A DNA stretch of 64,000 bases from Kineococcus xinjiangensis (lineage in GTDB: Bacteria; Actinomycetota; Actinomycetes; Actinomycetales; Kineococcaceae), in the NCBI RefSeq assembly GCF_002934625.1, contig NZ_PTJD01000008.1:157769-221768 (forward strand), read 5' to 3'. Under the pieces are notes generated by a model. The model was not told the DNA's origin, did no database searches, and saw only the letters and a list, made by a program, of their open reading frames with translations. Made by a program: the position numbers and the translations under genes. Position 1 is the stretch's first letter, and every line of letters starts with the position of its first letter. This document shows positions 34,200 to 42,845 of the stretch, piece after piece.

Positions 34200-35060
34200 T
34201 CAGCCGGCGTCCGCCACCTGCTCCAGCACCGCGCGCGCCACCTGCTCGGGCCGCTTCTCCGGCAGCCAGTGCCCGCAGTCCAGCTCCCGGTGCGTGAACC
34301 GCCCCGTCACGTGGTTCCCCGTCCCCCGCACCGCGGCGGGGGCGAAGAACGGGTCCCGGCGGCCGGACAGGTACGTCACCGGCACCGGCACGAAGCCCCG
34401 CCCGTCCGAGCCGCCCGCCGGGCGGGCCCGGCCGGCACCCTGCACGGGCAGCGCCCGGTACCAGGCCAGCGCCGCCGTCAGCGCCCCCGGCTCCAGCATC
34501 CGCCGCGCGTACCGCTGCGCGAGGGGCTCCGGCAGCCCGCTGCTGCGCAGTCCCTGCCGCAGCCGCGCGCCGTCCCGCGCCAGCAGCAGCGCCTCCGGGA
34601 CCCGGGGGAGCTGGAAGAAGCCCATGTACGCCGAGCGCAGCGCCTGCCCCCGGGGCAGGGCCGCCCGCATCGCCTCCGGGTGCGGAGTGCTCAGCGCCGT
34701 CAGCGACGCCACCCGCTGGGGGTGCCGCCCGGCCAGCGCCCACGCCACCGCCCCGCCCCAGTCGTGGCCGACGACGTGGGCCCGCTCCAGCCCCGCCGTG
34801 TCCAGCAGCGCCAGCACGTCCGCGACCAGCTCCCGCAGCACGTACGGCCGCCGCCCCGCGGGCCGGGCCCCGGGGGAGTAGCCGCGCTGGTCCGGCACGA
34901 GCACGCGCAGCCCCTCCGCCGCCAGCAGCGGCACCACCGCGTCGTAGGCGCCGGCGTCCTGGGGGAAGCCGTGCAGGCACACCACCGCCGCGTCCGCGGC
35001 CCCCGGGCCGCTGTCGCGGACGTCGAAGACCAGGCCGTCGCGGGTGAAGGAGGTCAGCAC
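34200..35060 (-). CDS. Alpha/beta hydrolase, epoxide hydrolase/dehalogenase-like
   Basis: Hydrolase of 286 aa. HGFPQDAGAYDAVVP carries the HGxP oxyanion motif, VVGHDWGGAVAW the nucleophilic Asp, and LDCGHWLPEKRPEQV the catalytic His; LSGRRDPFF supplies the acid. An Asp nucleophile after GH and this lid segment are characteristic of epoxide hydrolases and haloalkane dehalogenases. Substrate is unknown. It starts 7 bp behind the pknB stop, on the same strand, so it is probably expressed with the cell-growth operon, an unusual companion for it. Confidence 0.88.
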   Translation of the reverse strand: MLTSFTRDGLVFDVRDSGPGAADAAVVCLHGFPQDAGAYDAVVPLLAAEGLRVLVPDQRGYSPGARPAGRRPYVLRELVADVLALLDTAGLERAHVVGHDWGGAVAWALAGRHPQRVASLTALSTPHPEAMRAALPRGQALRSAYMGFFQLPRVPEALLLARDGARLRQGLRSSGLPEPLAQRYARRMLEPGALTAALAWYRALPVQGAGRARPAGGSDGRGFVPVPVTYLSGRRDPFFAPAAVRGTGNHVTGRFTHRELDCGHWLPEKRPEQVARAVLEQVADAG

Positions 35061-35067
35061 GGGCCCG

Positions 35068-37053
35068 TCACTCCCCGGTGGGACGTGGTGCGGAACCGCC
35101 CGGCTTCTTGTCCTTGTCCTTCTCCTTGTCCTTCCCCTTGGCGGGGGCGCCCGCCTGCTCGGTGGGCGGCGGGCTGCTGGGGGAGGTGGACGTCGGGCTC
35201 GGCGACGGCGAGGACGGCGACGGCGACGGCTCCTCGGACGCGCGGGCGACCGTCAGCGTGACGGACGTCCCCACGTCGACGGTGGTGCCGGCGTCGACGC
35301 TCTGCTCGATGACCGTGCCCGGCTCGGCGTCGTCGGTCTCCTCCGTCTCGACGCGCACCGTCAGCCTGCGCTCCTGCAGCGCCGTGGACGCCGCGGCCTC
35401 CTGCTGGTTCACCACGTCCGGCACCTCCACGCGCCCGCTGGCGATGTAGAGGACGACGGACTCGCCCCGCGCGACCTGCGTGCCCCGGCGGGGGTCGGTG
35501 AAGACGACCTTGCCCTTCTCCACCTCGGGGTTGTCGTCCGTGGTCTTCACGTCGTCGACCCCGAGCCCGGCCTCCTCGAGGATCCGGCGCGCCTCCTGCT
35601 GCGTCTTGTCGTAGAGGACGGGGACCTCCACCGCCGCCGGTCCGGAGGAGACGATGACCTCCACGGGAGTGCCCTTCTCCGCCTCCGCGTCGGCCGCCGG
35701 GTTCGTCTGGACGACCTCGCCCTCGGGGGCCGTGTCGTGCGGCTCCTGGCGGACCACGGGCTCGAAGCCGGCCTCGACCAGCACCTCCCGCGCTTCCTCC
35801 TCGTCCATGCCCGCGACCGCGGGGACCGCCACCAGCTCCACGGTGGGCGCCGGCGGGGGCGGCGGGGGCACCACGGCCGTCTCCGGGCGGTCCCGCAGGG
35901 TGTACCCGGCGATCGCGATCGCGCCCACGAGCAGCAGCGCGAGCAGCACCCACGGCCAGCGGCTGCGCCGGTGCGGCGGGTACGCCTCCTCGGCGTGCAG
36001 CGGCACCGCCCCCGTGGCCGGCCCGGTGGGCTCGTACGACCGGTACTGCGGCTGCGCGGGCCGGCGCGCGGGCGGCTGCATCGACGGCATGGCGGTCGTC
36101 GCGGCGGCCGAGGCCCCGCCGAGGGTCTCCATGCGGCGCGTGGACTCCGCTCCCGCCGCGCCCCCGGCCCCGGCGATCACCGCGCCGCGCAGCGGGCGGC
36201 CCTCCACGGCCCGGCGCAGGTCGTCGGCGAAGTCCGCGGCGCTCTGGTAGCGGTGCGTGCGGTCCTTCGCCAGCGCCATCAGCACCACCTGGTCCACCGC
36301 CGGCGGGATCTCCGGGCGCAGGGTGCTCGGCGGCTTGGGCTGCTCCGAGACGTGCTGGTAGGCCACCGCCACCGGCGCCTCACCCGTGAACGGCGGGCGG
36401 CCGGTGAGGATCTCGTACAGCAGGCAGCCCGTGGAGTAGATGTCGCTGCGGGCGTCGACCTGCTCCCCGCGGGCCTGCTCCGGCGACAGGTACTGCGCCG
36501 TGCCCATCACCGCGGCGGTCTGGGTGAGCGTGGCGGAGGAGTCCGAGATCGCCCGGGCGATCCCGAAGTCCATGACCTTGATCTCGCCCGACGGGGCCAC
36601 CATCACGTTCGCGGGCTTGATGTCGCGGTGCACGATGCCCATGCGGTGGCTGTACTCCAGCGCCCCGAGCACCCCCTCGGTGATGCCGAGGGCCTCCTCC
36701 AGGGCCAGCGGCCGACCCGCGCGCAGCAGGTCCCGCAGGGTCCGGCCCTCCACGTACTCCATGACGATGTACGGCAGGACCACCTGCCCGCCGCCCGGCT
36801 CGGGGTGCACGTCCTCGCCGGTGTCGTAGACCGCCACGACCGCGGGGTGGTTCAGCGAGGCCGCGGACTGCGCCTCCCGGCGGAAGCGCGCCTGGAACGA
36901 GGGGTCGCGGGCCAGGTCCGGGCGCAGCAGCTTCACGGCGACGTTGCGGCCCAGGCGGGTGTCCAGGGCGACGTGCACCTCGGCCATGCCGCCGCGGCCC
37001 AGCTCGGCGCCCACCTCGTAGCGGCCGCCCAGCAGACGGGGGGTGCCGTTCAC
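35068..37053 (-). CDS. pknB: Serine/threonine protein kinase PknB with PASTA domains
   Basis: Membrane kinase of 661 aa that regulates growth and cell-wall synthesis. The kinase domain (10-275) has the Gly loop GRGGMAEVH, Lys41, HRDIKPANV with Asp144, DFGIAR and an activation loop with several Thr residues. A Pro-rich linker leads to one TM helix (about 300-320) and three extracellular PASTA repeats (about 335-530), which bind muropeptides or lipid II in relatives. The tail is Ser/Pro-rich, then Lys/Asp-rich. GTG 37053 has GGGAGGAC upstream. There is no pknA between pbpA and pknB as in mycobacteria. Confidence 0.95.
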   Translation of the reverse strand: MNGTPRLLGGRYEVGAELGRGGMAEVHVALDTRLGRNVAVKLLRPDLARDPSFQARFRREAQSAASLNHPAVVAVYDTGEDVHPEPGGGQVVLPYIVMEYVEGRTLRDLLRAGRPLALEEALGITEGVLGALEYSHRMGIVHRDIKPANVMVAPSGEIKVMDFGIARAISDSSATLTQTAAVMGTAQYLSPEQARGEQVDARSDIYSTGCLLYEILTGRPPFTGEAPVAVAYQHVSEQPKPPSTLRPEIPPAVDQVVLMALAKDRTHRYQSAADFADDLRRAVEGRPLRGAVIAGAGGAAGAESTRRMETLGGASAAATTAMPSMQPPARRPAQPQYRSYEPTGPATGAVPLHAEEAYPPHRRSRWPWVLLALLLVGAIAIAGYTLRDRPETAVVPPPPPPAPTVELVAVPAVAGMDEEEAREVLVEAGFEPVVRQEPHDTAPEGEVVQTNPAADAEAEKGTPVEVIVSSGPAAVEVPVLYDKTQQEARRILEEAGLGVDDVKTTDDNPEVEKGKVVFTDPRRGTQVARGESVVLYIASGRVEVPDVVNQQEAAASTALQERRLTVRVETEETDDAEPGTVIEQSVDAGTTVDVGTSVTLTVARASEEPSPSPSSPSPSPTSTSPSSPPPTEQAGAPAKGKDKEKDKDKKPGGSAPRPTGE

Positions 37054-37099
37054 GAGAGTCCTCCCAGCCGACGGGCCGGGCCCGTCCGTCCTGCGCCGC

Positions 37100-38548
37100 T
37101 CATCCGCCCACCACCGCTTCCATGACCCGCTGCGCCACCGGCGCCGCCGTCGCCCCGCCGGAGGCGTCGCTCCGACCGCCACCGTCCTCGATGACGACGG
37201 CCACCGCGACCTGGCGCTCCCCGTTCGAGGCGAACGCCGTGAACCAGGCGTGGTTCAGCTCACCGCCGTGCTGGGCGGTCCCGGTCTTGCCCGCGACCTC
37301 CACGCCCGGGATGCGGGCGTTCTTGCCGGTGCCGTTCTCCACGACCTCGCGCATCATCGCCGTCAGCTGCTCCGCGACGTCGCGGGACACCGCCCGGCCC
37401 ATCTCCTGCGGGGAGGGCTCGTCGATGACCTCGGTCTGGTCGGCGCTGCGGACCGACTTCACCAGGTTGGGCTTCATGAGCACGCCCTCGTTGGCGATCG
37501 CCGCGGACACCATGGCCATCTGCAGGGGGGTCGCCTTCACGTCGAACTGGCCGATGCCGGCCTGAGCGAGCTGCGGCGCGTTCATGCCCTCGGGGACCAC
37601 GCTCGGGACGACCCGGAGGGGGATCCGCAGCTCCTCGCCGAACCCGAACCTCGCCGCCTGCTCCTGCAGGGCGTCCTCGCCGAGGTCCATGCCCAGCTGC
37701 CCGAAGGCGGTGTTGCAGGAGGTCCGCAGGGCGTCGGTGAGGGTGACCTCGCCGCCCGGGCCGCAGGGGCCGCTGCTGTAGTTCGGCAGGTTCTTGTCCG
37801 TCAGCGGCAGGTCCAGCTCCGCCGGCCCCGGCAGGAGGCTGTCCGGCTGGTACTGCCCGCTCGACAGCGCCGCCGCGGCGGTGATCACCTTGAACGTGGA
37901 TCCTGGCGGGTACAGCTCGCTGATGCCGCGGTTGAGCATCGGCTTGTCCGGGTCGGCGTTGAGGTCCTTCCACGCCTGCGCGATCTGCTCGACGTCGTGG
38001 CCCGCGAGCCGGTTCGGGTCGTAGGTGGGGCTGCTCGCCAGCGCCAGCACGTCCCCCGTCTCCGGGTCCAGCGCCACCACGGCCCCGCGGCGGCCCTTCA
38101 GCTCGTCCATCGCCGCCCGCTGCGCGCGGGGGTCGATCGTCAGCTCCACCGACGCGCCCTGCGGCTCCTGCCCGATGAGGTACTCGCTCACGCGGCGGTA
38201 GAACAGCCGGTCCGCGGTCCCCGCCAGCACGTCGTTCATGGCGCGCTCCATCCCGGCGGTGCCGTAGCGGATGGAGTAGTAGCCGGTGGCGTGCGCGTAC
38301 GTCGGCCCGTCGGGGTAGGTGCGCAGGAAGTTGTACGGGTTGTCGACCGGGACGCCCCTGGCCACCGGGTCGGGGCCGACGAGGATCGGCCCGCGGTCGC
38401 GGCCCAGCTCCGCGTAGAGCTGCCGGCTGTTGCCCGGCTTCGCGTTCAGCTCCGCCGCCGAGACGAACTGGATGTACGTGGTGCTCGCGAACAGCGTGAC
38501 GAAGAGCAGGGCGACGACCCCCGCGAGGCGGCGCAGCGGACGGTTCAC
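37100..38548 (-). CDS. pbpA: Penicillin-binding protein PbpA (class B transpeptidase)
   Basis: Peptidoglycan transpeptidase of 482 aa. Residues 8-28 are the single membrane anchor. The dimerisation domain (about 35-150) is followed by the transpeptidase domain with Ser217 in GSTFK, RTSCN as SxN motif, and KTGTAQ as KTG motif. Several family blocks such as RGAVVALDPETGDVLALASSPTYDPN are seen. The GTG start overlaps the rodA stop by 4 bp, so the two partners, glycosyltransferase and transpeptidase, are co-translated. PknB and PstP are presumed regulators from the operon context. Confidence 0.95.
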   Translation of the reverse strand: MNRPLRRLAGVVALLFVTLFASTTYIQFVSAAELNAKPGNSRQLYAELGRDRGPILVGPDPVARGVPVDNPYNFLRTYPDGPTYAHATGYYSIRYGTAGMERAMNDVLAGTADRLFYRRVSEYLIGQEPQGASVELTIDPRAQRAAMDELKGRRGAVVALDPETGDVLALASSPTYDPNRLAGHDVEQIAQAWKDLNADPDKPMLNRGISELYPPGSTFKVITAAAALSSGQYQPDSLLPGPAELDLPLTDKNLPNYSSGPCGPGGEVTLTDALRTSCNTAFGQLGMDLGEDALQEQAARFGFGEELRIPLRVVPSVVPEGMNAPQLAQAGIGQFDVKATPLQMAMVSAAIANEGVLMKPNLVKSVRSADQTEVIDEPSPQEMGRAVSRDVAEQLTAMMREVVENGTGKNARIPGVEVAGKTGTAQHGGELNHAWFTAFASNGERQVAVAVVIEDGGGRSDASGGATAAPVAQRVMEAVVGG

Positions 38549-39918
38549 GGCAGCTTCACCACCTGGGTGGCGCCCGTGTCGCCCGACGGGGCCACGACCG
38601 GGCCCTCGGGGGCGGGCCGGCGCGCCAGGTCGGAGATCCGCAGCAGCAGCCCGATGATGATCCAGTTCGACAGCAGCGAGGAGCCGCCGTAGGCGAGGAA
38701 CGGCGTCGTCAGGCCCGTCAGCGGGATCACCCGCGTCACGCCGCCCACGACCACGAACACCTGCAGCGCCACCGAGAACGCCAGGCCTCCCGCCAGCAGC
38801 TTCCCGAAGCCGTCGCGCACCCCGATCGCCGTGCGCAGGCCCCGCTCCACCAGCAGCACGTACAGCAGCAGGACCACGAACAGCCCCGCCAGGCCCAGCT
38901 CCTCCCCCAGGGAGGCGTAGATGAAGTCGCTGTTGGCGTAGGGCACGATGTCCGGCCGCCCGCGGTCCAGGCCCGTGCCCAGCAGACCGCCCGCGGCCAT
39001 GCCGTACAGGCCCTGCACGAGCTGGAAGCTGCGGTCGACGTTGTCCGGGTCGAACGGGTGCAGCCAGATGTCGACGCGCCGCTGGACGTGGCTGAACGTG
39101 CGCGCCGCCACCAGCGCCCCGCCCACGAACAGCGCCAGGCCCAGCACGATCCAGCTCACCCGCTCCGTCGCCACGTACAGCACCGCGACGAACAGGCCGA
39201 AGAACAGCAGCGACGTGCCGAGGTCGCGCTCCAGCACGAGCACCCCGACGCTGGCGCCCCACGCCACCAGCAGCGGGCCCAGGTCCCGCATCCGGGGCAG
39301 CTGCAGCCACAGCACCTTCGGCCCCGTCAGGGACAGCGCGTCGCGGTGGACGACGAGGTAGCCGGCGAAGAAGACCGCCAGCAGGATCTTCGCGAGCTCC
39401 CCCGGCTGGAACGACAGCGGCCCCAGCCCGATCCAGATGCGGGCGCCGTTGATCTCCTTGCCCAGCCCGGGCACCATCGGCAGCAGCAGCAGCACGAAGC
39501 CGGCCACCATCGCCGTGAACGTGTAGCGGCGCAGCACCCGGTGGTCGCGCAGGAACCACACCACCGCACCGGCGGCGGCCATCCCCAGGGCGGACCACAT
39601 CAGCTGCCGCGGGGCCAGGGGGTTCTCCTCCGCCAGGTCGAGGCGGTGGATCATCACGAGGCCGAGGCCGTTGAGCAGGGTCGCCACCGGCAGCAGCACC
39701 GGGTCGGCGTGCTTCGCCTTCCACCGCACCACCAGGTGCAGCAGGGTCGCCACCGCCCCCAGGCCCCCGGCGTGCAGGAGGAGGTCGGCCGGCAGCGCCC
39801 CGTCCTCGGTGAGGCCGACGACGGCGTAGGCGCCCATCGCGATCGCCACGGCCCCCAGCAGGAGGACGAGCTCGACGCCGCGGCGGGTGCGCGGGTACAC
39901 GGGCAGGACAGTGGCCAT
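38545..39918 (-). CDS. rodA: RodA/FtsW family peptidoglycan glycosyltransferase
   Basis: SEDS glycosyltransferase of 457 aa with about twelve TM helices. GARIWIGLGPLSFQPGELAKI, LERDLGTSLLFFGLFVAVLY, and the C-terminal LTGLTTPFLAYGGSSLLSNW are family signatures; the essential Asp lies in GVLVLERDLG and conserved Glu/Lys lie in QPGELAK. Location between pstP and pbpA and next to a class B PBP identifies it as the RodA-type copy used for elongation. The ATG overlaps the pstP stop by 1 nt (TGATG), giving tight translational coupling. Confidence 0.95.
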   Translation of the reverse strand: MATVLPVYPRTRRGVELVLLLGAVAIAMGAYAVVGLTEDGALPADLLLHAGGLGAVATLLHLVVRWKAKHADPVLLPVATLLNGLGLVMIHRLDLAEENPLAPRQLMWSALGMAAAGAVVWFLRDHRVLRRYTFTAMVAGFVLLLLPMVPGLGKEINGARIWIGLGPLSFQPGELAKILLAVFFAGYLVVHRDALSLTGPKVLWLQLPRMRDLGPLLVAWGASVGVLVLERDLGTSLLFFGLFVAVLYVATERVSWIVLGLALFVGGALVAARTFSHVQRRVDIWLHPFDPDNVDRSFQLVQGLYGMAAGGLLGTGLDRGRPDIVPYANSDFIYASLGEELGLAGLFVVLLLYVLLVERGLRTAIGVRDGFGKLLAGGLAFSVALQVFVVVGGVTRVIPLTGLTTPFLAYGGSSLLSNWIIIGLLLRISDLARRPAPEGPVVAPSGDTGATQVVKLP

Positions 39919-41222
39919 CAGGAGGTCCCCGAGCAGTCGGTGGTGCTGGTCGTCGGTGCGGGAGAGGCCCCGAGGATCCGCTCCCGGGCCTCGCGGCTGC
40001 GGCAGGCGTCCCGGCGCAGGCCGTCCACGATCTCGACGGCGTGCTCCAGGTCGCGCGCCGTCATGTGCCGCTGCACCTGGTCGCGGCGGTACTCGGGCAG
40101 GTCGGCGGTGGAGATGTCCGTGCGCCGCACCACCCGTGCGGTGCTCACCGGCCCCAGGTCCTGCGCCAGCCCGCGGAAGACGGCCACCTGCTCGCGGCTC
40201 TCGCCGACGAAGTACTGCCCCTGCGTCCAGCGCCACGCGCCGTAGCCGCCGGCGCCCACCAGGAGCAGGAGCACCACCAGGCCGGCCGCCCAGCGCCACC
40301 GCCGCCGGCCGCGTCGCGGTGAGCCCTCCGCGTCGTCGGAGCCGGTGTCCTCCTCGTCGGAGCCCGTCCCGGCGGCGGCGTCGCGCAGCTTCGCCGCCTT
40401 CGCCGCGGGCGTCCCCGACGCGCTGGAGCGGCGCGGGCGGGAGAACGCGGCCGCCCCGACCACCTGCGGGGTGATGGAGGGGGGCTCGGCGTCACCGTCG
40501 ACGGTGACGACGTCCGCCACGACGCACGTCACGTTGTCCGGCGCCCCGCCGCGCAGCGCCAGCTCCACGAGCCGCTCGCACGCGGCGGCCGGGTCGGCGT
40601 GGGAGGTCAGGGCGTCGTGCAGGGTGTCCGCGCTGACCACGCTCGACAGGCCGTCGGAGCACAGCAGGAACCGGTCGCCCCTGCGCGCCTCCCGCACGGA
40701 GACGTCCGGGCGGTCCTCCCGCTCCCCGGTCAGCACGCGCATGATGACGGAGCGCTGCGGATGGCCCTCGGCCTCCTCCGGCGTCAGCTGCCCGGAGTCG
40801 ATGAGGCTCTGCACGTAGGTGTGGTCGCGGGTGAGCTGCGTCAGCTCCCCCTCCCGCAGCAGGTAGGCGCGGGAGTCGCCGATGTGGGCCAGCACCAGCC
40901 GCGCACCCGTGCGCAGCAGCGCCGTGACGGTGGTGCCCATGCCGCTGAGCTCCGGCTCCTGCCCGACCCGCCGCCGCAGCTGCGCGTTCGCGGCCTGCAC
41001 CGCGTCCACGAGGTGCTGCGCGGCGTCGTCGCTGCCGTGGGACTCGCCGTCGAGGGCGGAGAGCTCGCCGACCGCCAGGGAGGAGGCGACGTCACCGCCG
41101 GCGTGGCCGCCCATGCCGTCGGCGACCACCAGCAGGTGGGGTCCGGCGTAGCCCGAGTCCTGGTTGTTGGACCGGACCAGGCCGACGTCCGAGCGGGCGG
41201 CGTAGCGCAGCGCGATGGCCAC
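39918..41222 (-). CDS. pstP: Serine/threonine phosphatase PstP (PP2C)
   Basis: Membrane-anchored PP2C phosphatase of 434 aa that reverses PknB phosphorylation. The catalytic domain (1-240) has SNNQDSGY, VADGMGGHAGGDVAS, HIGDSRAYLL, LCSDGLSSVV and GAPDNVTCVVADV, with all metal-binding aspartates. A disordered acidic linker leads to one TM helix (about 315-335) and an extracellular tail ending CSGTS. Position directly after fhaB is as in other actinobacteria. The start ATG is 6 bp from the fhaB stop. Confidence 0.95.
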   Translation of the reverse strand: MAIALRYAARSDVGLVRSNNQDSGYAGPHLLVVADGMGGHAGGDVASSLAVGELSALDGESHGSDDAAQHLVDAVQAANAQLRRRVGQEPELSGMGTTVTALLRTGARLVLAHIGDSRAYLLREGELTQLTRDHTYVQSLIDSGQLTPEEAEGHPQRSVIMRVLTGEREDRPDVSVREARRGDRFLLCSDGLSSVVSADTLHDALTSHADPAAACERLVELALRGGAPDNVTCVVADVVTVDGDAEPPSITPQVVGAAAFSRPRRSSASGTPAAKAAKLRDAAAGTGSDEEDTGSDDAEGSPRRGRRRWRWAAGLVVLLLLVGAGGYGAWRWTQGQYFVGESREQVAVFRGLAQDLGPVSTARVVRRTDISTADLPEYRRDQVQRHMTARDLEHAVEIVDGLRRDACRSREARERILGASPAPTTSTTDCSGTS

Positions 41223-41228
41223 AGGCCG

Positions 41229-41711
41229 TCACCTCCGCAGTTCGAGCACGGTCCGGCCGATGCGCAGGGGGACCCCCGGCTCGAAGGGCACCGGCGCGGT
41301 CAGCCGCTCCCGGCCCAGGTGGGAGCCGTTGGTGGACTGCAGGTCCTCCACCACCCAGCCGTCGCCGGCCGGGCTGATCCGCACGTGGCGCGTGGAGGCG
41401 TACTCGTCGTCGAGCACGAGGGTGCAGTCGTTGCCCCGGCCGATGAGGACGGGGGAGCCGTCCAGCGTGAGCGTCGTGCCCCGCAGCGACCCCTCCGTCA
41501 CGACGAGGGTGCGGCCGTTGCGCGCCGCGGGGGGCTGCGCCGGGCGCTGCTCGCGCCGCTGCCGGCGTGCGGGGGCGGGCCCGTCGGTGGGGCGGGGGCT
41601 GACGCGCGTGCCGAACAGGTCGGCGCGCAGGACGCCGACCACCGCGAGCACGAACGCCCACAGCAGCACCAGCAGCCCCAGGCGCAGGGCCGTCAGGGTC
41701 AGTTCGCTCAT
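41229..41711 (-). CDS. fhaB: FHA-domain protein FhaB (FipA)
   Basis: Protein of 160 aa. The N-terminus is one TM helix (about 8-30), then a Pro/Arg-rich linker and an FHA domain (65-160): LVVTEGSLRGTTLTL, IGRGNDCTLVLDDEYASTRHVRI, DLQSTNGSHLGRERL. The Arg of GRG, the Ser/Thr and the NG of STNG needed for phospho-threonine recognition are intact. In mycobacteria FhaB recruits division proteins after phosphorylation by PknA/PknB. It lies 6 bp before pstP and 8 bp after fhaA. Confidence 0.94.
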   Translation of the reverse strand: MSELTLTALRLGLLVLLWAFVLAVVGVLRADLFGTRVSPRPTDGPAPARRQRREQRPAQPPAARNGRTLVVTEGSLRGTTLTLDGSPVLIGRGNDCTLVLDDEYASTRHVRISPAGDGWVVEDLQSTNGSHLGRERLTAPVPFEPGVPLRIGRTVLELRR

Positions 41712-41719
41712 GCCCCGCC

Positions 41720-42430
41720 TCAGTCCCATCCCTCGTCGGCGCTGCGGCGCGCGGCCCGGAAGACCGCCTGCGTGTGCCCCAGGGTGATGACGCTGCCGTC
41801 GAAGAGGTCGGCGCTGGCGGCCTGCTCCCCGTCGACCGACGTGCCGTTCGTGGAGCCGAGGTCGACGAGGCGGGCCCCGTGGGGGCTGACGCGGATCTCG
41901 GCGTGGCGGCGAGAGACGCCGGGGTCGTCGACGACGATGTCGGCGTCCGAGCCGCGCCCGAGCACGGTGGTGGACTCGGTGAGGACGTAGCTGCGGCCGT
42001 CGACGTCGAGCCGCGGGCGCCCGGCGCCGGCCGAGCCCGACGTGGCGGGGGCGACGCGGCCCTTCACGGTGGAGCTGAGGATGCGGAAGACGCCGGTGCG
42101 CAGGTCGTCGCCCTGGTGGAAGGCGACGTGCACGGGCCCGACGAAGGCGTAGCGCTGCTTCTCCGCGTGCTGGGTGGCGGCCGCGACCAGCTCGTCGGCG
42201 AGGGTGTCCTGCCAGGAGGAGAGCTTGTCGTAGTCGGAGGCGCTGAGCTCCACGGTGAAGGCGTTGGGCACCAGCGTCCGGCCCCGGGCCAGCACCGCGG
42301 CGCGGTCGTCGAGCTCCCGGCGCAGGGCGCTGGCGATCTCCACGGGCTGGACCTCGCTGCGGAACGCCTTGGCGAAGGCGCCGTTGACGGCCCGTTCGAT
42401 GCCCCTCTCGAAGCGGTCGAGCACTCCCAC
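41720..42430 (-). CDS. fhaA: FHA-domain protein FhaA (DUF3662 plus FHA)
   Basis: Protein of 236 aa. The N-terminal DUF3662 (1-115) starts VGVLDRFERGIERAVNGAFAKAF and contains SEVQPVEIASALRREL. The FHA domain (about 140-230) has VLGRGSDADIVVDDPGVSRRHAEI and LGSTNGTSVDGE with intact phospho-Thr-binding residues. In M. tuberculosis FhaA binds phosphorylated MviN and controls peptidoglycan export. GTG 42430 with GGGAGG 7 nt upstream starts exactly at the conserved VGVLDRFE; the longer frame upstream is not conserved. It is the first gene of the growth operon and is divergent from tRNA-Leu. Confidence 0.94.
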   Translation of the reverse strand: MGVLDRFERGIERAVNGAFAKAFRSEVQPVEIASALRRELDDRAAVLARGRTLVPNAFTVELSASDYDKLSSWQDTLADELVAAATQHAEKQRYAFVGPVHVAFHQGDDLRTGVFRILSSTVKGRVAPATSGSAGAGRPRLDVDGRSYVLTESTTVLGRGSDADIVVDDPGVSRRHAEIRVSPHGARLVDLGSTNGTSVDGEQAASADLFDGSVITLGHTQAVFRAARRSADEGWD

Positions 42431-42608
42431 GGCCGTGCCTCCCCTCGAGCCTCCGCTGTTCCCCGAGCCCTTCGCGCACGGGTGATCGGCGCACCGGCAT
42501 CGTAACCAGGGCCCGGGCACCGGCCAGGTGATCTTCACGTCCGGCGAGGCGGGGGAGCGGAGGCCGTCCGGGGACGAGTCCGTGCCGTGCTACGGTTTTC
42601 CAGGTCAC

Positions 42609-42692
42609 GCGCGAGTGGCGGAATAGGCAGACGCGCACGGTTCAGGTCCGTGTGCCCGAAAGGGCGTGGGGGTTCAACTCCCCCCTCGCGCA
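42609..42692 (+). tRNA. tRNA-Leu, anticodon CAG
   Basis: 84-nt class II tRNA. The acceptor stem pairs GCGCGAG (42609-42615) with CTCGCGC (42685-42691) and A is the discriminator. The anticodon stem CACGG/CCGTG encloses TTCAGGT with CAG at 42643-42645, reading CUG leucine codons, the most used in this GC-rich sequence. A long variable arm (TGCCCGAAAGGGCG) and GGGGG-TTCAACT-CCCCC T-arm confirm a leucine tRNA. CCA is not encoded. tRNA-Leu next to fhaA is also seen in mycobacteria. Confidence 0.96.
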
Positions 42693-42697
42693 CAGCG

Positions 42698-42732
42698 ACG
42701 AAGGCCCCGGTCCCCAGGACCGGGGCCTTCGT
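42698..42732 (+). terminator. tRNA-Leu terminator
   Basis: Perfect 16-bp stem (ACGAAGGCCCCGGTCC and its complement) with a 3-nt CCA loop begins 5 nt after the tRNA and is followed by GCTTCCCC. A strong intrinsic-type terminator for the tRNA transcript. Confidence 0.8.
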
Positions 42733-42845
42733 GCTTCCCCCGGTCCGCGGCACCGGCGCGGCGCACGACCTCCCCCGGACCTCCTCGTCTCCTCCGCGTC
42801 CCGGGGCGGCGCACCCCGCCCCACCCGCCCCGTAGCGTCGGGCCG

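Noticed and set aside
32893..34980. 695-aa frame extending the GAF-EAL protein into the hydrolase region
   Set aside because: The extension overlaps a same-strand hydrolase with intact motifs; a GGAGGAC site supports the GTG at 34113.
37100..39724. 874-aa frame joining pbpA and an upstream region
   Set aside because: The upstream half is another frame of rodA; real PbpA starts at the GTG overlapping the rodA stop, with a proper membrane anchor.
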